64,000 nt of DNA from Azorhizobium sp965227945 (GTDB taxonomy: Bacteria; Pseudomonadota; Alphaproteobacteria; Rhizobiales; Xanthobacteraceae). The DNA is taken from positions 3,348,001 through 3,412,000 of the forward strand of contig CBDDGQ010000006.1 in the NCBI GenBank assembly GCA_965227945.1. Reading direction: 5' to 3'. Shown piece by piece: positions 24,360-32,897 of the stretch. The notes under the pieces are model-generated. The model saw only the letters and a program-made list of their open reading frames with translations, ran no database searches and had not been told where the DNA came from. The position numbers were made by a program, and so were the translations under genes. Numbering within the stretch: position 1 is the stretch's first letter; every line of letters begins with the position of its first letter.

Positions 24360-25688
24360 ATGGTTCCACGCCTTGGCTTGCGGCGCGCGGCGCCGGCACT
24401 TGTTCTGCCAGCATTGGCCCTGGCCTGTGCCGGAAGCGCCCAGGCGGGCGGGTTCGGTCTGCGCGAGCAGAGCTCTTATTACCAGGGCACCTCGTTCGCC
24501 GGCGATGCGGCCGGCGGCGCGGGCCTGGCCTCCATGTACTGGAATCCGGCCGCCCTGAGCTTTGCCCCGGGCCTGCAGGTGGAAGGCAATGTCACCTACA
24601 TCGCCCCCCACGCCTCCATCGACGTCACCCGCGCCAACGGGCCGATAACCGGTGCGAATCTCGGCACTTACGGTGTGTCGGACATCGTCGACAACGCTGC
24701 CATTCCAGCGGCTTACGTCAGCTATGCCTGGGATCGGATCGCCGTGGGCGTGGCCGTGAACATGCCGTTCGGCCTCATCACCGATGCGCCCTGCAACTGG
24801 TCCGGGCGCTATTATGGCTGCTACAGCAGCATCCGCGACACCAACGTCCAGACCAACATCGCCTATCGCGTGACCGATTGGCTGACCCTGGGCGGCGGTG
24901 TCTCGATCAATTACATGTCTGCCACCCTGAGCCAGGCGCAGATCCTCGGCGTGTCGGCCGCCGGCATCGCCCAGGGCAGCGGGCAGGTGCATGGGGATGA
25001 TCTCGGCATCGGCTTCAGCCTCGGCGCCTTGCTGACCCTTTATCCCGGAACGACGGTCGGTATCGGTTACCGTTCGTCGGTGGACCAGAATCTGTCCGGC
25101 CAGGTCACGCTCTACAACGCTGCGGCCGTTCCGTTCCAAATGCTTCCGGCCACAGCGGGAATCACCCTGCCGCAACAAATCACGGGCAGCGTGCGCTCGC
25201 AGATCACCCCGCAATGGACCCTGCTGGGCACGGTGGAATGGACCAATTGGTCCTCGCTGCAGCAATTGGTCGTGGTGCCCACCGGATCCACGCCTTCGGT
25301 GCTGGACCTGAACTGGCAGGACGGCTGGTTCTTCTCCGGCGGCTTCGAATATCAGTGGGATCCCAAGCTGGCGCTGCGCGCCGGTCTCGGCTACGAAATT
25401 TCGCCGGTCACCGATGCCGTGCGTAATCCCCGCCTGCCGGACAGCAACCGCATCTGGCTCTCGGTCGGCGCCACGTATAATTGGACCGACCAGCTGAGCC
25501 TGGACTTCGCTTATACGCACATCTTCGGCCAGAGCGGCACCATGGCCTTGAGCCCGGCGGATCCGGCCAATGCGGCGCGCGGCACGTTGCTGGCGGAAGT
25601 GAACAACGCTTATGTGGACATCGTGTCCATGGCCGTGCGGTACAAGTTCGATGCGCCGCTGCCCAAGACGGCCCTGATCGTAAAATAA
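24360..25688 (+). CDS. Outer-membrane transporter, OmpP1/FadL/TodX family
   Basis: A 442-residue outer-membrane beta-barrel that lets long-chain fatty acids or other hydrophobic compounds enter. A signal peptide (RRAAPALVLPALALACAGSAQA) is followed at once by the FadL hatch sequence GGFGLREQSSYYQGTSFAGDAAGGAGLASMYWNPAAL, in which the NPA motif is conserved. Barrel strands alternate through to the C-terminus, where TLLAEVNNAYVDIVSMAVRYKF is the last strand. ATG 24360 follows GGGGGAGG. It is divergent from merR and precedes an acyl-CoA ligase, consistent with fatty-acid uptake and activation. Confidence 0.93.
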   Translation: MVPRLGLRRAAPALVLPALALACAGSAQAGGFGLREQSSYYQGTSFAGDAAGGAGLASMYWNPAALSFAPGLQVEGNVTYIAPHASIDVTRANGPITGANLGTYGVSDIVDNAAIPAAYVSYAWDRIAVGVAVNMPFGLITDAPCNWSGRYYGCYSSIRDTNVQTNIAYRVTDWLTLGGGVSINYMSATLSQAQILGVSAAGIAQGSGQVHGDDLGIGFSLGALLTLYPGTTVGIGYRSSVDQNLSGQVTLYNAAAVPFQMLPATAGITLPQQITGSVRSQITPQWTLLGTVEWTNWSSLQQLVVVPTGSTPSVLDLNWQDGWFFSGGFEYQWDPKLALRAGLGYEISPVTDAVRNPRLPDSNRIWLSVGATYNWTDQLSLDFAYTHIFGQSGTMALSPADPANAARGTLLAEVNNAYVDIVSMAVRYKFDAPLPKTALIVK

Positions 25689-25698
25689 GTCCGGTGCC

Positions 25699-25726
25699 CC
25701 CCGGCCGCGCCGACGGCCGGGGTTTT
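25699..25726 (+). terminator. Rho-independent terminator after the FadL-like gene
   Basis: CCCCGGCCG (25699-25707) pairs perfectly with CGGCCGGGG (25714-25722) around a six-base loop and is followed by TTTT. It lies 11 bases after the stop codon. Confidence 0.85.
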
Positions 25727-25907
25727 GGCACAATCGGTGTCCACACTGCCACGGCCGTGGGTATCTCGCCCACGGCATAACAAGACGGAGCGCCCGCGCC
25801 CCTGCGCGGCCAAAAATCCGTTTGAGGGGCATCCGCACCGGGCGGTCAGATCCGGGCGGGGCGCCCCGGGCGCCGGCGCGTGGAGGCGCTGGCTAGGGAG
25901 GATTGCG

Positions 25908-27557
25908 ATGCTGCAGCGCGTCGACACGGCCGCCACCACCGGCCCCTTGACCGATCTTCTGGACCTCAGCGTTGCCGCGCACGGCCCCTTGCCGGCGATG
26001 AATTTTCTTGGCCGGCGCTGGACTTACAGTCAGCTCGGCGAATTGGTCACGCGCACGGCCGCGGGGCTGCAGCGGCTCGGCGTCACCAAGGGCACGCGGG
26101 TCGGCCTGTGCCTGCCCAACACGCCCTATTCGGTGATCTTCTATTTCGCCATCCTGAAGGCCGGAGGCACCGTGGTGAATTTCTCGCCGCTGTATGTGGA
26201 GCGGGAACTCAGCCACCAGATCCGCGATTCCGGCACCACCATCATGGTCGTCCCGGACCTGAAGGTCATCCACGCAAAGGTCGCCGCCATTGCCGCGGAT
26301 ACGGGGCTCGCCACCGTCATCGTGTGCCCGTTCGCCGGCATCCTGTCGCCGCTGAAGGGGCTGCTGTTTACCCTGTTCAAGCGCAAGGATCACGCGGTCT
26401 ACGACCCCGCCGACGGGCGGCATGTGACCTTCAAGGCCTTGCTGGCCGACGCGCCATCGCTCCGCCCGGTCACCGTGGACCCGGAACGGGACATCGCGGT
26501 GCTGCAATATACCGGCGGCACCACGGGCGTGCCCAAGGGCGCCATGCTCAGCCACTCCAACCTCGCCGCCAACGCGCGTCAGGTGATCGACCATGTCCAT
26601 TGCCTGGATGAGGGCAATGAGCGGGTCATGGGCGTGCTGCCGCTGTTCCATGTGTTCGCCATGACCACAGTCATGAACATCCCCATCGCCATCGGCGCCG
26701 AGATCATCCTGGTGCCGCGGTTCCAATTGGCCGATGTGCTGAAGACCGTCGCCAGCACCCGCGCCACCATGTTCCCCGGCGTGCCCACCATTTACAACGC
26801 CATCAATAATGCACCCGAGACGGCCCAGCACGATCTGTCGTCGCTGAAGCTGTGCATTTCCGGCGGCGCGCCGCTCCCCATGGAGGTGCGCCATCGCTTC
26901 GAAGGGCTGACCGGCTGCAAGCTGGTGGAGGGCTATGGCCTCAGCGAAACCTCGCCGGTGCTGACCGCCAACCCGCCTTTGGGTGAGATCCGGGACGGGT
27001 CAGTGGGCTTGGCTGTGCCAGGCACGAAATTGGAGATCCGCAGCCTGGATGATCCGCGGCAGGTACTTGGCGTCGGCGAGAAGGGCGAAGTGTGCGCCCG
27101 CGGCCCGCAGGTCATGTCCGGCTATTGGAACAAGCCCGAGGAGACGGCCAATGTGTTCGTCGATGGCGCCTTCCGCACCGGCGATGTGGGGTATCTGGAC
27201 CCGGACGGCTATCTGTTCCTGGTGGATCGGATCAAGGATGTGATCCTGTGCGGCGGCTATAATGTCTATCCGCGGGTCATCGAGGAGGCGTTGTATCTGC
27301 ATCCGGCGGTGGCCGAGGCGGTGGTCATTGCCGTCCCCGACCCCTATCGCGGCCAAGCGCCGAAGGCGTTCGTCACCTTGAAAGTGGGGGTCCCGGCGAC
27401 ACCCGAGGACCTGCGCACCTTCCTCACCACCCAGGTCTCGAAGGTGGAGATGCCGAAGGCCATCGAGATCCGCGACCAGTTGCCTCGCACGATGGTGGGC
27501 AAGCTATCGAAAAAGGAACTGGTGGAAGAAGAGCGCAAGAAGGCCGCCCAGGCCTAA
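25908..27557 (+). CDS. Long-chain fatty acid-CoA ligase (AMP-binding)
   Basis: A 549-residue adenylate-forming enzyme that activates fatty acids to acyl-CoA. Motifs in order: the P-loop-like YTGGTTGVPKGAMLSH near residue 200, GYGLSETSPV near residue 345, GYWNKPEETANVF, FRTGDVGYLDPDGYLFLVDRIKDVI (hinge region) and the C-terminal KLSKKEL with the adenylation lysine. I start at ATG 25908 because AGGGAGG lies just upstream; the 61-codon upstream extension crosses the promoter region. With FadL upstream and the beta-oxidation operon divergent, it completes an uptake-activation-oxidation set. Chain length is not predicted. Confidence 0.94.
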   Translation: MLQRVDTAATTGPLTDLLDLSVAAHGPLPAMNFLGRRWTYSQLGELVTRTAAGLQRLGVTKGTRVGLCLPNTPYSVIFYFAILKAGGTVVNFSPLYVERELSHQIRDSGTTIMVVPDLKVIHAKVAAIAADTGLATVIVCPFAGILSPLKGLLFTLFKRKDHAVYDPADGRHVTFKALLADAPSLRPVTVDPERDIAVLQYTGGTTGVPKGAMLSHSNLAANARQVIDHVHCLDEGNERVMGVLPLFHVFAMTTVMNIPIAIGAEIILVPRFQLADVLKTVASTRATMFPGVPTIYNAINNAPETAQHDLSSLKLCISGGAPLPMEVRHRFEGLTGCKLVEGYGLSETSPVLTANPPLGEIRDGSVGLAVPGTKLEIRSLDDPRQVLGVGEKGEVCARGPQVMSGYWNKPEETANVFVDGAFRTGDVGYLDPDGYLFLVDRIKDVILCGGYNVYPRVIEEALYLHPAVAEAVVIAVPDPYRGQAPKAFVTLKVGVPATPEDLRTFLTTQVSKVEMPKAIEIRDQLPRTMVGKLSKKELVEEERKKAAQA

Positions 27558-27756
27558 GCGGCACCAAGAGGGGGGCAGGCAGCGGCCTGACTGGGTGTTT
27601 TCCGCCCCGGCCTCCGAAGACGGCAAAGCCGAAGAGAGGCAGGGATCGCCCCGCGGTGGCGCCTCCGTAAGGGGCCGCGGGCCGGTGCCCCTTGGCCCGC
27701 GCCATGCTATGCGGGGGGGCCGGGTGACCTGACCCGGCGGTCGGCGGGACTCCCTT

Positions 27757-28752
27757 ATGATTACAGACAGGACCGTGATGCGCATCGTTGCCATCACCTG
27801 CGCGGTTATTGCGGTTTTCGCGGCGGCCTGGGTCATTTCCGACGTGCTGCTGCTGGCGTTCGCCGCCATTCTGGTGGCTGTGGGCCTCCATGGCGCTGCC
27901 AGCGCTGTGGTGCGCTACACCGGATGTCCGCCGAAGCTGGCGCTGGCCATCGTGTGCCTGTCCGTGGCCGGGCTGCTGGCCGCCGTGTCCTATCTGTTTG
28001 GCAACATCATTTCGGAGCAGGTGACCGAGCTGTTCCACCGCCTGCCGTCCGCCTGGCAGACCTTCCAGGACGAATTCCACCTGCGCGGCATGATGGACGA
28101 TCTGATGCGGCGGGCGGAAGCCGCGGCGCCCTCAGGGGCCACCGTCCTGTCCGCCGTGCGGGGCGTGACCGCCAATGTGGCCAATGCGCTGTTGGGCGTC
28201 TTCCTGGTGGTCGTGGGCGGATTGTACTTCGCGCTCCAGCCGCACATGTACCGGGACGGCGTCCTGTCGCTGCTTCCCGAATCGCGCCGCGCCGACGCCT
28301 CCGCCCGCTTGGACGATGTGGGCGAGGCGCTGCGCAGCTTCCTCAAGGCGCAGCTGATCGCCATGGTGGTGGTCGGCCTGTTGAGCGGGATCGGGCTGGC
28401 TCTGCTGGGCATTCCAGCCGCCTTGGCGCTGGGTCTGTTCGCCGGCCTGGCGGAGTTCGTCCCCATGGTGGGGCCGGTGATGGCGGCGATCCCGGCCTTG
28501 CTGCTGGCGCTGACCGTCGGCTTCGATTCGACCCTCTACACCCTCCTGCTGTTCGTGGTGGTGCAGCAGATCGAGAGCAACATCATCTCGCCGGTGCTCC
28601 AGCAGGAGATGGTCTCGCTGCCCGCGGCCGTGACCTTGTTCGCCGTGGTGGCGTTCGGAACCCTGCTGGGTCCGCTCGGTCTGCTTCTGGCGACGCCCCT
28701 GACGGTTCTGGTGTTCGCGCTCGCCCGACCGCGCCGCAACAGCCATCCGTGA
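27757..28752 (+). CDS. AI-2E family transporter (PerM/TqsA-like permease)
   Basis: A 331-residue inner-membrane protein with about seven or eight membrane segments. Typical parts are the two N-terminal segments, the soluble loop around LFHRLPSAWQTFQDEFHLRGMMDDLMRR, and the C-terminal half LSGIGLALLGIPAALALGLFAGLAEFVPMVGPVMAAIPALLLAL, LLLFVVVQQIESNIISPVLQQEMVSLPA and FGTLLGPLGLLLATPLTVLVF. The QQIE-N-ISP motif is a family hallmark. Members export AI-2 or act as Na+/H+ antiporters; which applies is unknown. A start at ATG 27778 after AGGA is an equally good choice. It stands alone. Confidence 0.88.
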   Translation: MITDRTVMRIVAITCAVIAVFAAAWVISDVLLLAFAAILVAVGLHGAASAVVRYTGCPPKLALAIVCLSVAGLLAAVSYLFGNIISEQVTELFHRLPSAWQTFQDEFHLRGMMDDLMRRAEAAAPSGATVLSAVRGVTANVANALLGVFLVVVGGLYFALQPHMYRDGVLSLLPESRRADASARLDDVGEALRSFLKAQLIAMVVVGLLSGIGLALLGIPAALALGLFAGLAEFVPMVGPVMAAIPALLLALTVGFDSTLYTLLLFVVVQQIESNIISPVLQQEMVSLPAAVTLFAVVAFGTLLGPLGLLLATPLTVLVFALARPRRNSHP

Positions 28753-29023
28753 GGGCGCCTGACGGTGGGGGCCGTACGTCCGGTTTGCGGTCTTCCGCGC
28801 GGCGTGTATGGTCTCGCGCCCTGCGCCGATCCGCGCCGGGAGGGATCGCCCGATCCTTCCCCCGGTTCGGTCCTCCCCTTCAGCGTCGGGCGGGGTCACG
28901 GCTGGCGGGAGGTCGGCCGGTAAGCGGGCGCTAGCCAAGCCCGCTTACTCATCAGGAGTTTGGCAGCTCACGGCGGGGCCCTGGCCCCCGCCGCCTGCCG
29001 AGGGGCACGGGGATTACGCTTGC

Positions 29024-30394
29024 ATGGCCCGCGATACCACGGATGCCACTCCGATCCATTCGCGCGACGAATTGGTCGCCTATCTGGAGGCCGGCAACAA
29101 GCCGCAGCCCGCGCACCTCATCGGCACCGAACATGAGAAGATCCCCTTCACGTTGGGGCGGCACGAGCCGGTGCCCTATGACGGCGCCAAAGGCATCCGG
29201 GCGATCCTGGAAGGCATGCGCGACGTGCTGGCCTGGGAACCGATCCTGGAAGGCGAGACGCTCATCGGCCTCTCCGACCCGCGCGGCGGCGGCGCCATTT
29301 CGCTGGAGCCCGGCGGACAATTCGAGCTGTCGGGGGCGCCTTTGGCGTCGATCCACGAGACCTGCTCGGAACTGAACACGCATCTGACCCAGGTGCGCAA
29401 TGTCGCCGAGCCCTTGGGCGTCGGCTTTCTGGGCATCGGCATGAGCCCGAAGTGGACCCGCTCCGAGACCCCCGTCATGCCCAAGGGCCGCTACAAGATC
29501 ATGGCCGGCTATATGCCCAAGGTGGGCAAGCTGGGCCTCGACATGATGTTTCGCACCTGTACCGTCCAGGTGAATCTGGATTTCGCCTCCGAGGCGGACA
29601 TGGTGGAGAAGCTGCGGGTCAGCCTGGCCCTGCAGCCGGTGGCGACCGCCTTGTTCGCCAACTCGCCCTTCACCGAGGGCAAGCCGAATGGCTTCCTGTC
29701 GTTCCGCTCGGAGATCTGGCGCGACACCGACAATGCCCGCTCCGGCATGCTGCCGTTCGCCTTCGAGGACGGCATGGGATTCGAGCGCTATGTAGACTAT
29801 GCGCTTGATGTGCCAATGTATTTTCTGAAGCGCGGCGACCATTATATCGATGTGGCCGGCTCCTCCTTCCGCGATCTGCTGGCAGGCCGCCACCCGGCGC
29901 GGCCGGGCGAGACCGCCACTTTGGCGGATTGGATCAATCACCTCTCCACCATCTTCCCCGAGGTGCGTCTCAAGCGCTACCTGGAGATGCGCGGCGCCGA
30001 TGCGGGTCCCTGGGCGGAATTGTGCGCGCTGCCGGCCTTCTGGGTGGGGTTGCTCTATGATCGCCAGAGCCTGGATGCCGCCTGGCAGATCGCCAAGGAC
30101 TGGACCGCCGAGGAGCGTCAGGCCCTGCGCGATGAGGTGCCGCGCCTCGGCCTGAAGGCCCGCATCGCGGGTCGAACCCTGCATGAGGTAGCGCGCGACG
30201 TGCTGAGCCTCTCCCGCGCCGGTCTGGTCCGGCGACGGCATCTGGATAGCCAGGGCCGCGACGAAACTCGCTTCCTGGCACCGGTGGAAGAGGTGGTGGC
30301 CAGCGGCCAGACGCCGGCGGAATATCTGCTGGAGCGCTTCCGCGGGCCGTGGGGCCATTCCGTGGAGCCGGCGTTCGAGGAACTGGCGTATTGA
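29024..30394 (+). CDS. gshA: Glutamate-cysteine ligase
   Basis: A 456-residue cytoplasmic enzyme joining glutamate and cysteine, the first step of glutathione synthesis. It belongs to the plant/alphaproteobacterial GCS2 type: LIGTEHEKIPFTLG near the N-terminus, SLEPGGQFELSGAPL, GIGMSPKWTRSETPVMPKGRY, MMFRTCTVQVNLDF and RYLEMRGADAGPWAELCALPAFWVGLLYD are all family signatures, and the length fits. ATG 29024 was chosen; the 72-codon upstream extension is Pro/Arg-rich and non-homologous. It is monocistronic between a permease and a convergent LysR gene. Confidence in family is high. Confidence 0.95.
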   Translation: MARDTTDATPIHSRDELVAYLEAGNKPQPAHLIGTEHEKIPFTLGRHEPVPYDGAKGIRAILEGMRDVLAWEPILEGETLIGLSDPRGGGAISLEPGGQFELSGAPLASIHETCSELNTHLTQVRNVAEPLGVGFLGIGMSPKWTRSETPVMPKGRYKIMAGYMPKVGKLGLDMMFRTCTVQVNLDFASEADMVEKLRVSLALQPVATALFANSPFTEGKPNGFLSFRSEIWRDTDNARSGMLPFAFEDGMGFERYVDYALDVPMYFLKRGDHYIDVAGSSFRDLLAGRHPARPGETATLADWINHLSTIFPEVRLKRYLEMRGADAGPWAELCALPAFWVGLLYDRQSLDAAWQIAKDWTAEERQALRDEVPRLGLKARIAGRTLHEVARDVLSLSRAGLVRRRHLDSQGRDETRFLAPVEEVVASGQTPAEYLLERFRGPWGHSVEPAFEELAY

Positions 30395-30406
30395 GCGCCG
30401 CGGCGG

Positions 30407-31288
30407 TTATTCCGCCGCGTCCGCCTCGGTCAGATTGTCCAGCCCCTGGATAATGTGCTGGGCCAGGGCATCGGCCAGGGCCGAGGGCTCGTGACGATTG
30501 CGCAGCAGACCGATATCGCAGGGCGGCAGCGGGGGAAACCCATCCGCCGGCCCCAGCACTCGCATGCCCGGGCGCAAGGCGGATTCGGGAAACACCGAGA
30601 TGGCGAGACCCGACAGCACCGCAGCCGAGACGGCGCCGTGATTGGGGCTGCTGTAGAGGATGCGATGGGGCCGGCCGGCACTGTTGAGCCGGGTGACGGC
30701 CACGTCGCGCCATTGACAGGCGGGTTGGCCCAGGGCGAGCGGCGTGGGGGCTTCCAGATGGGCCGAGTGGCGCAGCGAGCCAACCCATAGCAGGCGCTCG
30801 CGACGGATCACCTGCGCATTGCGTCCGGTGATGTCGGTTGCGGTGATGATGGCCAGATCGATGGCGCCGGCGGCGATGCGCTCATTGAGCGTGAAGCTGG
30901 GTTCGCACACCACGGTCAGTTCCACCGAGGGATGGGTGCGGGAAAAGCGCGCCATGATGTCGGGCAGATAGCGATCGGCATAATCGTCCGGCACACCCAG
31001 GCACACGCGGCCGGACAAGGTCTCATCGGCGAAGGCCGCCACCGCTTCGAGGTTCAGCTTCACGATGCGGCGGGCATAGTCCAGCAGGCGGTCGCCATCG
31101 GCGGTGAGGCGGGAGGCGCGGCCGTCGCGGGCGAACAACGGACGCCCGACCCGATCCTCCAGCCGCTTCATCTGCATGGAGACGGCCGATTGCGTCTTGT
31201 GCACCACATCGGCGGCCTTGGTGAAACTCCCGGTCTCCGCAATGGCCACGAAGGTCCGCAGATGGTCCGTGTCCAGCAGAATGGTCAT
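30407..31288 (-). CDS. LysR-family transcriptional regulator
   Basis: A 293-residue regulator. The helix-turn-helix is FLAIAE-type (LRTFVAIAETGSFTKAADVVHKTQSAVSMQMKRLEDRVGRPLF) and the effector domain follows. ATG 31288 has AAGGGA upstream; the TTG-started six-residue extension is less likely. It is divergent from the DUF1127 gene, an arrangement recurrent in Rhizobiales, so it may control that small protein. Its stop lies inside a hairpin (30400-30418) shared with convergent gshA. Confidence 0.92.
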   Translation of the reverse strand: MTILLDTDHLRTFVAIAETGSFTKAADVVHKTQSAVSMQMKRLEDRVGRPLFARDGRASRLTADGDRLLDYARRIVKLNLEAVAAFADETLSGRVCLGVPDDYADRYLPDIMARFSRTHPSVELTVVCEPSFTLNERIAAGAIDLAIITATDITGRNAQVIRRERLLWVGSLRHSAHLEAPTPLALGQPACQWRDVAVTRLNSAGRPHRILYSSPNHGAVSAAVLSGLAISVFPESALRPGMRVLGPADGFPPLPPCDIGLLRNRHEPSALADALAQHIIQGLDNLTEADAAE

Positions 31289-31461
31289 GTCCGCCGATCC
31301 CTTCAATCATCACCAGGGATGATAAGTGGAATGAAAAACATTCGCTAGTCTGATCTGTCTGGCCCGTCCACAACTCGCCTCAGCTGCGGCGCAGCGAGAT
31401 CGGGTGGTCCTCACCTGCGGCCTGAAGGATCAATGGCCGGCGTCCGGCGATGGAGAGCGAC

Positions 31462-31776
31462 ATGACCAGTTACGGCGAGATTCGCAATGTGGTGGCAATC
31501 CCCTTCGGGACCCGCGTGGCACATGCCGCGCGCGATGCCGTGCGCCCCGTCCTGAATCTTGGCCGCGCCATCGCCCGACGCCACGAACTGGCCACGCTCG
31601 GCCAACTCAACGACCATATGCTGAAAGATATCGGGATCGATCGCAGCGATCTGCGCGATGCGGCCTCCATGCCGCTGTGGGCGGACCCGACGCAATTGCT
31701 GGTGTCTCGCACCGTCGAGCGCCGCGCGGCGCGGCTCCTGCGCGCCCGGGATGCCAACCGTCGCCGGGCGGACTGA
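31462..31776 (+). CDS. DUF1127 (YjiS-like) small protein
   Basis: A 104-residue basic protein. The DUF1127 core lies at about residues 40-75: RRHELATLGQLNDHMLKDIGIDRSDL, with the hallmark L-D-H-x-L-K-D-I-G. DUF1127 proteins are small, Arg-rich regulators; some affect RNA turnover or phosphate and carbon metabolism. The sequence outside the core is Ala/Arg-rich. ATG 31462 follows GGAGAG. It is divergent from a LysR gene and ends at a strong terminator, so it is a single-gene unit. Confidence 0.9.
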   Translation: MTSYGEIRNVVAIPFGTRVAHAARDAVRPVLNLGRAIARRHELATLGQLNDHMLKDIGIDRSDLRDAASMPLWADPTQLLVSRTVERRAARLLRARDANRRRAD

Positions 31777-31846
31777 GCCCAAGATCCGGCGCCCCAAAGG
31801 GCTGCCCATGAGATCGGCGGTCACGCCCCTCGGGACCGTCGCCTTG

Positions 31847-31877
31847 CCCGCACCGAACCTTCGGTGCGGGTTTTTTT
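31847..31877 (+). terminator. Strong Rho-independent terminator after the DUF1127 gene
   Basis: CCCGCACCGAA (31847-31857) pairs perfectly with TTCGGTGCGGG (31860-31870) around a two-base gap and is followed by seven T. It lies 70 bases after the stop codon and 24 bases before the end of the convergent DUF937 gene. Confidence 0.95.
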
Positions 31878-31900
31878 ATGCGGTCCGCCTGAAGCGGATC

Positions 31901-32854
31901 TTAGCGCTTGGGGCCGCTGCGGCCGCTGCCGCTGCTGCGATCGAGCATCTGGCTCCAGAAGTCGAACGGATAGAAGCCCGTGGTGCCCGACTGGCTCTTG
32001 GCGGCGTCGAACGGAGAGACGCCGGGCGGAAAGCCCTGGGCGAACAATTGCGCGAAATAATCCTGGAAGGGCAGGGGGCCGGCAAAGCCCAGCTGCGGCG
32101 CGGGCGGGGGGGCCACCTGTTTCGGCGGCGGTGCCGGCTGGGGCGCCCACGCCTGCTGCGGAAACTGGAAGTTCGCCATGGCGGCGCTGATGGAGTCCGA
32201 CAGCGCCTGCCAGGGATTGGCGTCGGCCTTGGCGGTGCCGCCGCGCAGTCCGAAGGGCGATTGCACCATCATCTGGGCAAAGGAGTCGATCCAGGGATTG
32301 CCGGTGCTCTGCGGCGCCGCGGACTTGGCCGGGGAGAGGAAATTGCCCAGCGCGTCGATCCAGGGGTTGCCCGTGGGCAGCGGCTGGCCGCTGGCCCGCG
32401 CCAGGGATGCGGCGAGCAACTGATTCATGGCACCGGAGGCGGCGAGGGATTTGGCGAGCCCTCCCAGCAGCAGGGTGGCAAACGACGGCATCACCTGATT
32501 GACCACCGCCGTCGCCAGCCCCGAAGTGCTGGCCGCGTGGTCGGCCACGGCACGCGCCACTTCCGGGCTGCCGAACACCGCTTCCATCGCCGTGGCGCCC
32601 GGCTTCGACAGTTCGCCGGGGGCACTGGGCGCGTGCTCATAGAGGCCGCCATAGGGGCCGCTCATCATCAGCACGGTCAGATTGGCCATGCCGTCCGGCG
32701 ACTGCATGGCCCGCTGCATGGCCGCCGCAAAGGCCGGCATCAGCGCTTCCATGGCGCGTTGGGCTTGTTGGGCCGACAGGCCATACAGCCCGGCCAGATT
32801 CTCGACGCCATGGCCACCTTGTGCGGCCCGAAGCAACTGTGTGAACTGGTCCAT
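31901..32854 (-). CDS. DUF937-domain protein with NPW repeats
   Basis: A 317-residue soluble protein. The N-terminal part, about residues 1-130, fits DUF937 (helical: QFTQLLRAAQGGHGVENLAGLYGLSAQQAQRAMEALMPAFAAAMQRAM). The C-terminal half is low-complexity, Pro/Ala-rich and carries three copies of a short motif, TGNPWIDALGNFL (161), TGNPWIDSFAQMM (185) and DANPWQALSDSIS (211), followed by two aromatic variants (PFQDYFAQLF and PFDFWSQML). Such repeats may bind one partner many times. Function is unknown; some relatives are found near polyhydroxyalkanoate genes, but none is here. ATG 32854 has GGGGAG upstream; the longer frame is rejected. Confidence 0.75.
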   Translation of the reverse strand: MDQFTQLLRAAQGGHGVENLAGLYGLSAQQAQRAMEALMPAFAAAMQRAMQSPDGMANLTVLMMSGPYGGLYEHAPSAPGELSKPGATAMEAVFGSPEVARAVADHAASTSGLATAVVNQVMPSFATLLLGGLAKSLAASGAMNQLLAASLARASGQPLPTGNPWIDALGNFLSPAKSAAPQSTGNPWIDSFAQMMVQSPFGLRGGTAKADANPWQALSDSISAAMANFQFPQQAWAPQPAPPPKQVAPPPAPQLGFAGPLPFQDYFAQLFAQGFPPGVSPFDAAKSQSGTTGFYPFDFWSQMLDRSSGSGRSGPKR

Positions 32855-32897
32855 GCGTGTTCTCCCCGCTGGACTGTACGCCATCGTCTTGCCGAAA

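Noticed and set aside
24078..25838. 586-codon open frame on the minus strand
   Set aside because: Antisense to the FadL-like gene, whose signal peptide and hatch motif are clear; the antisense product is low-complexity.
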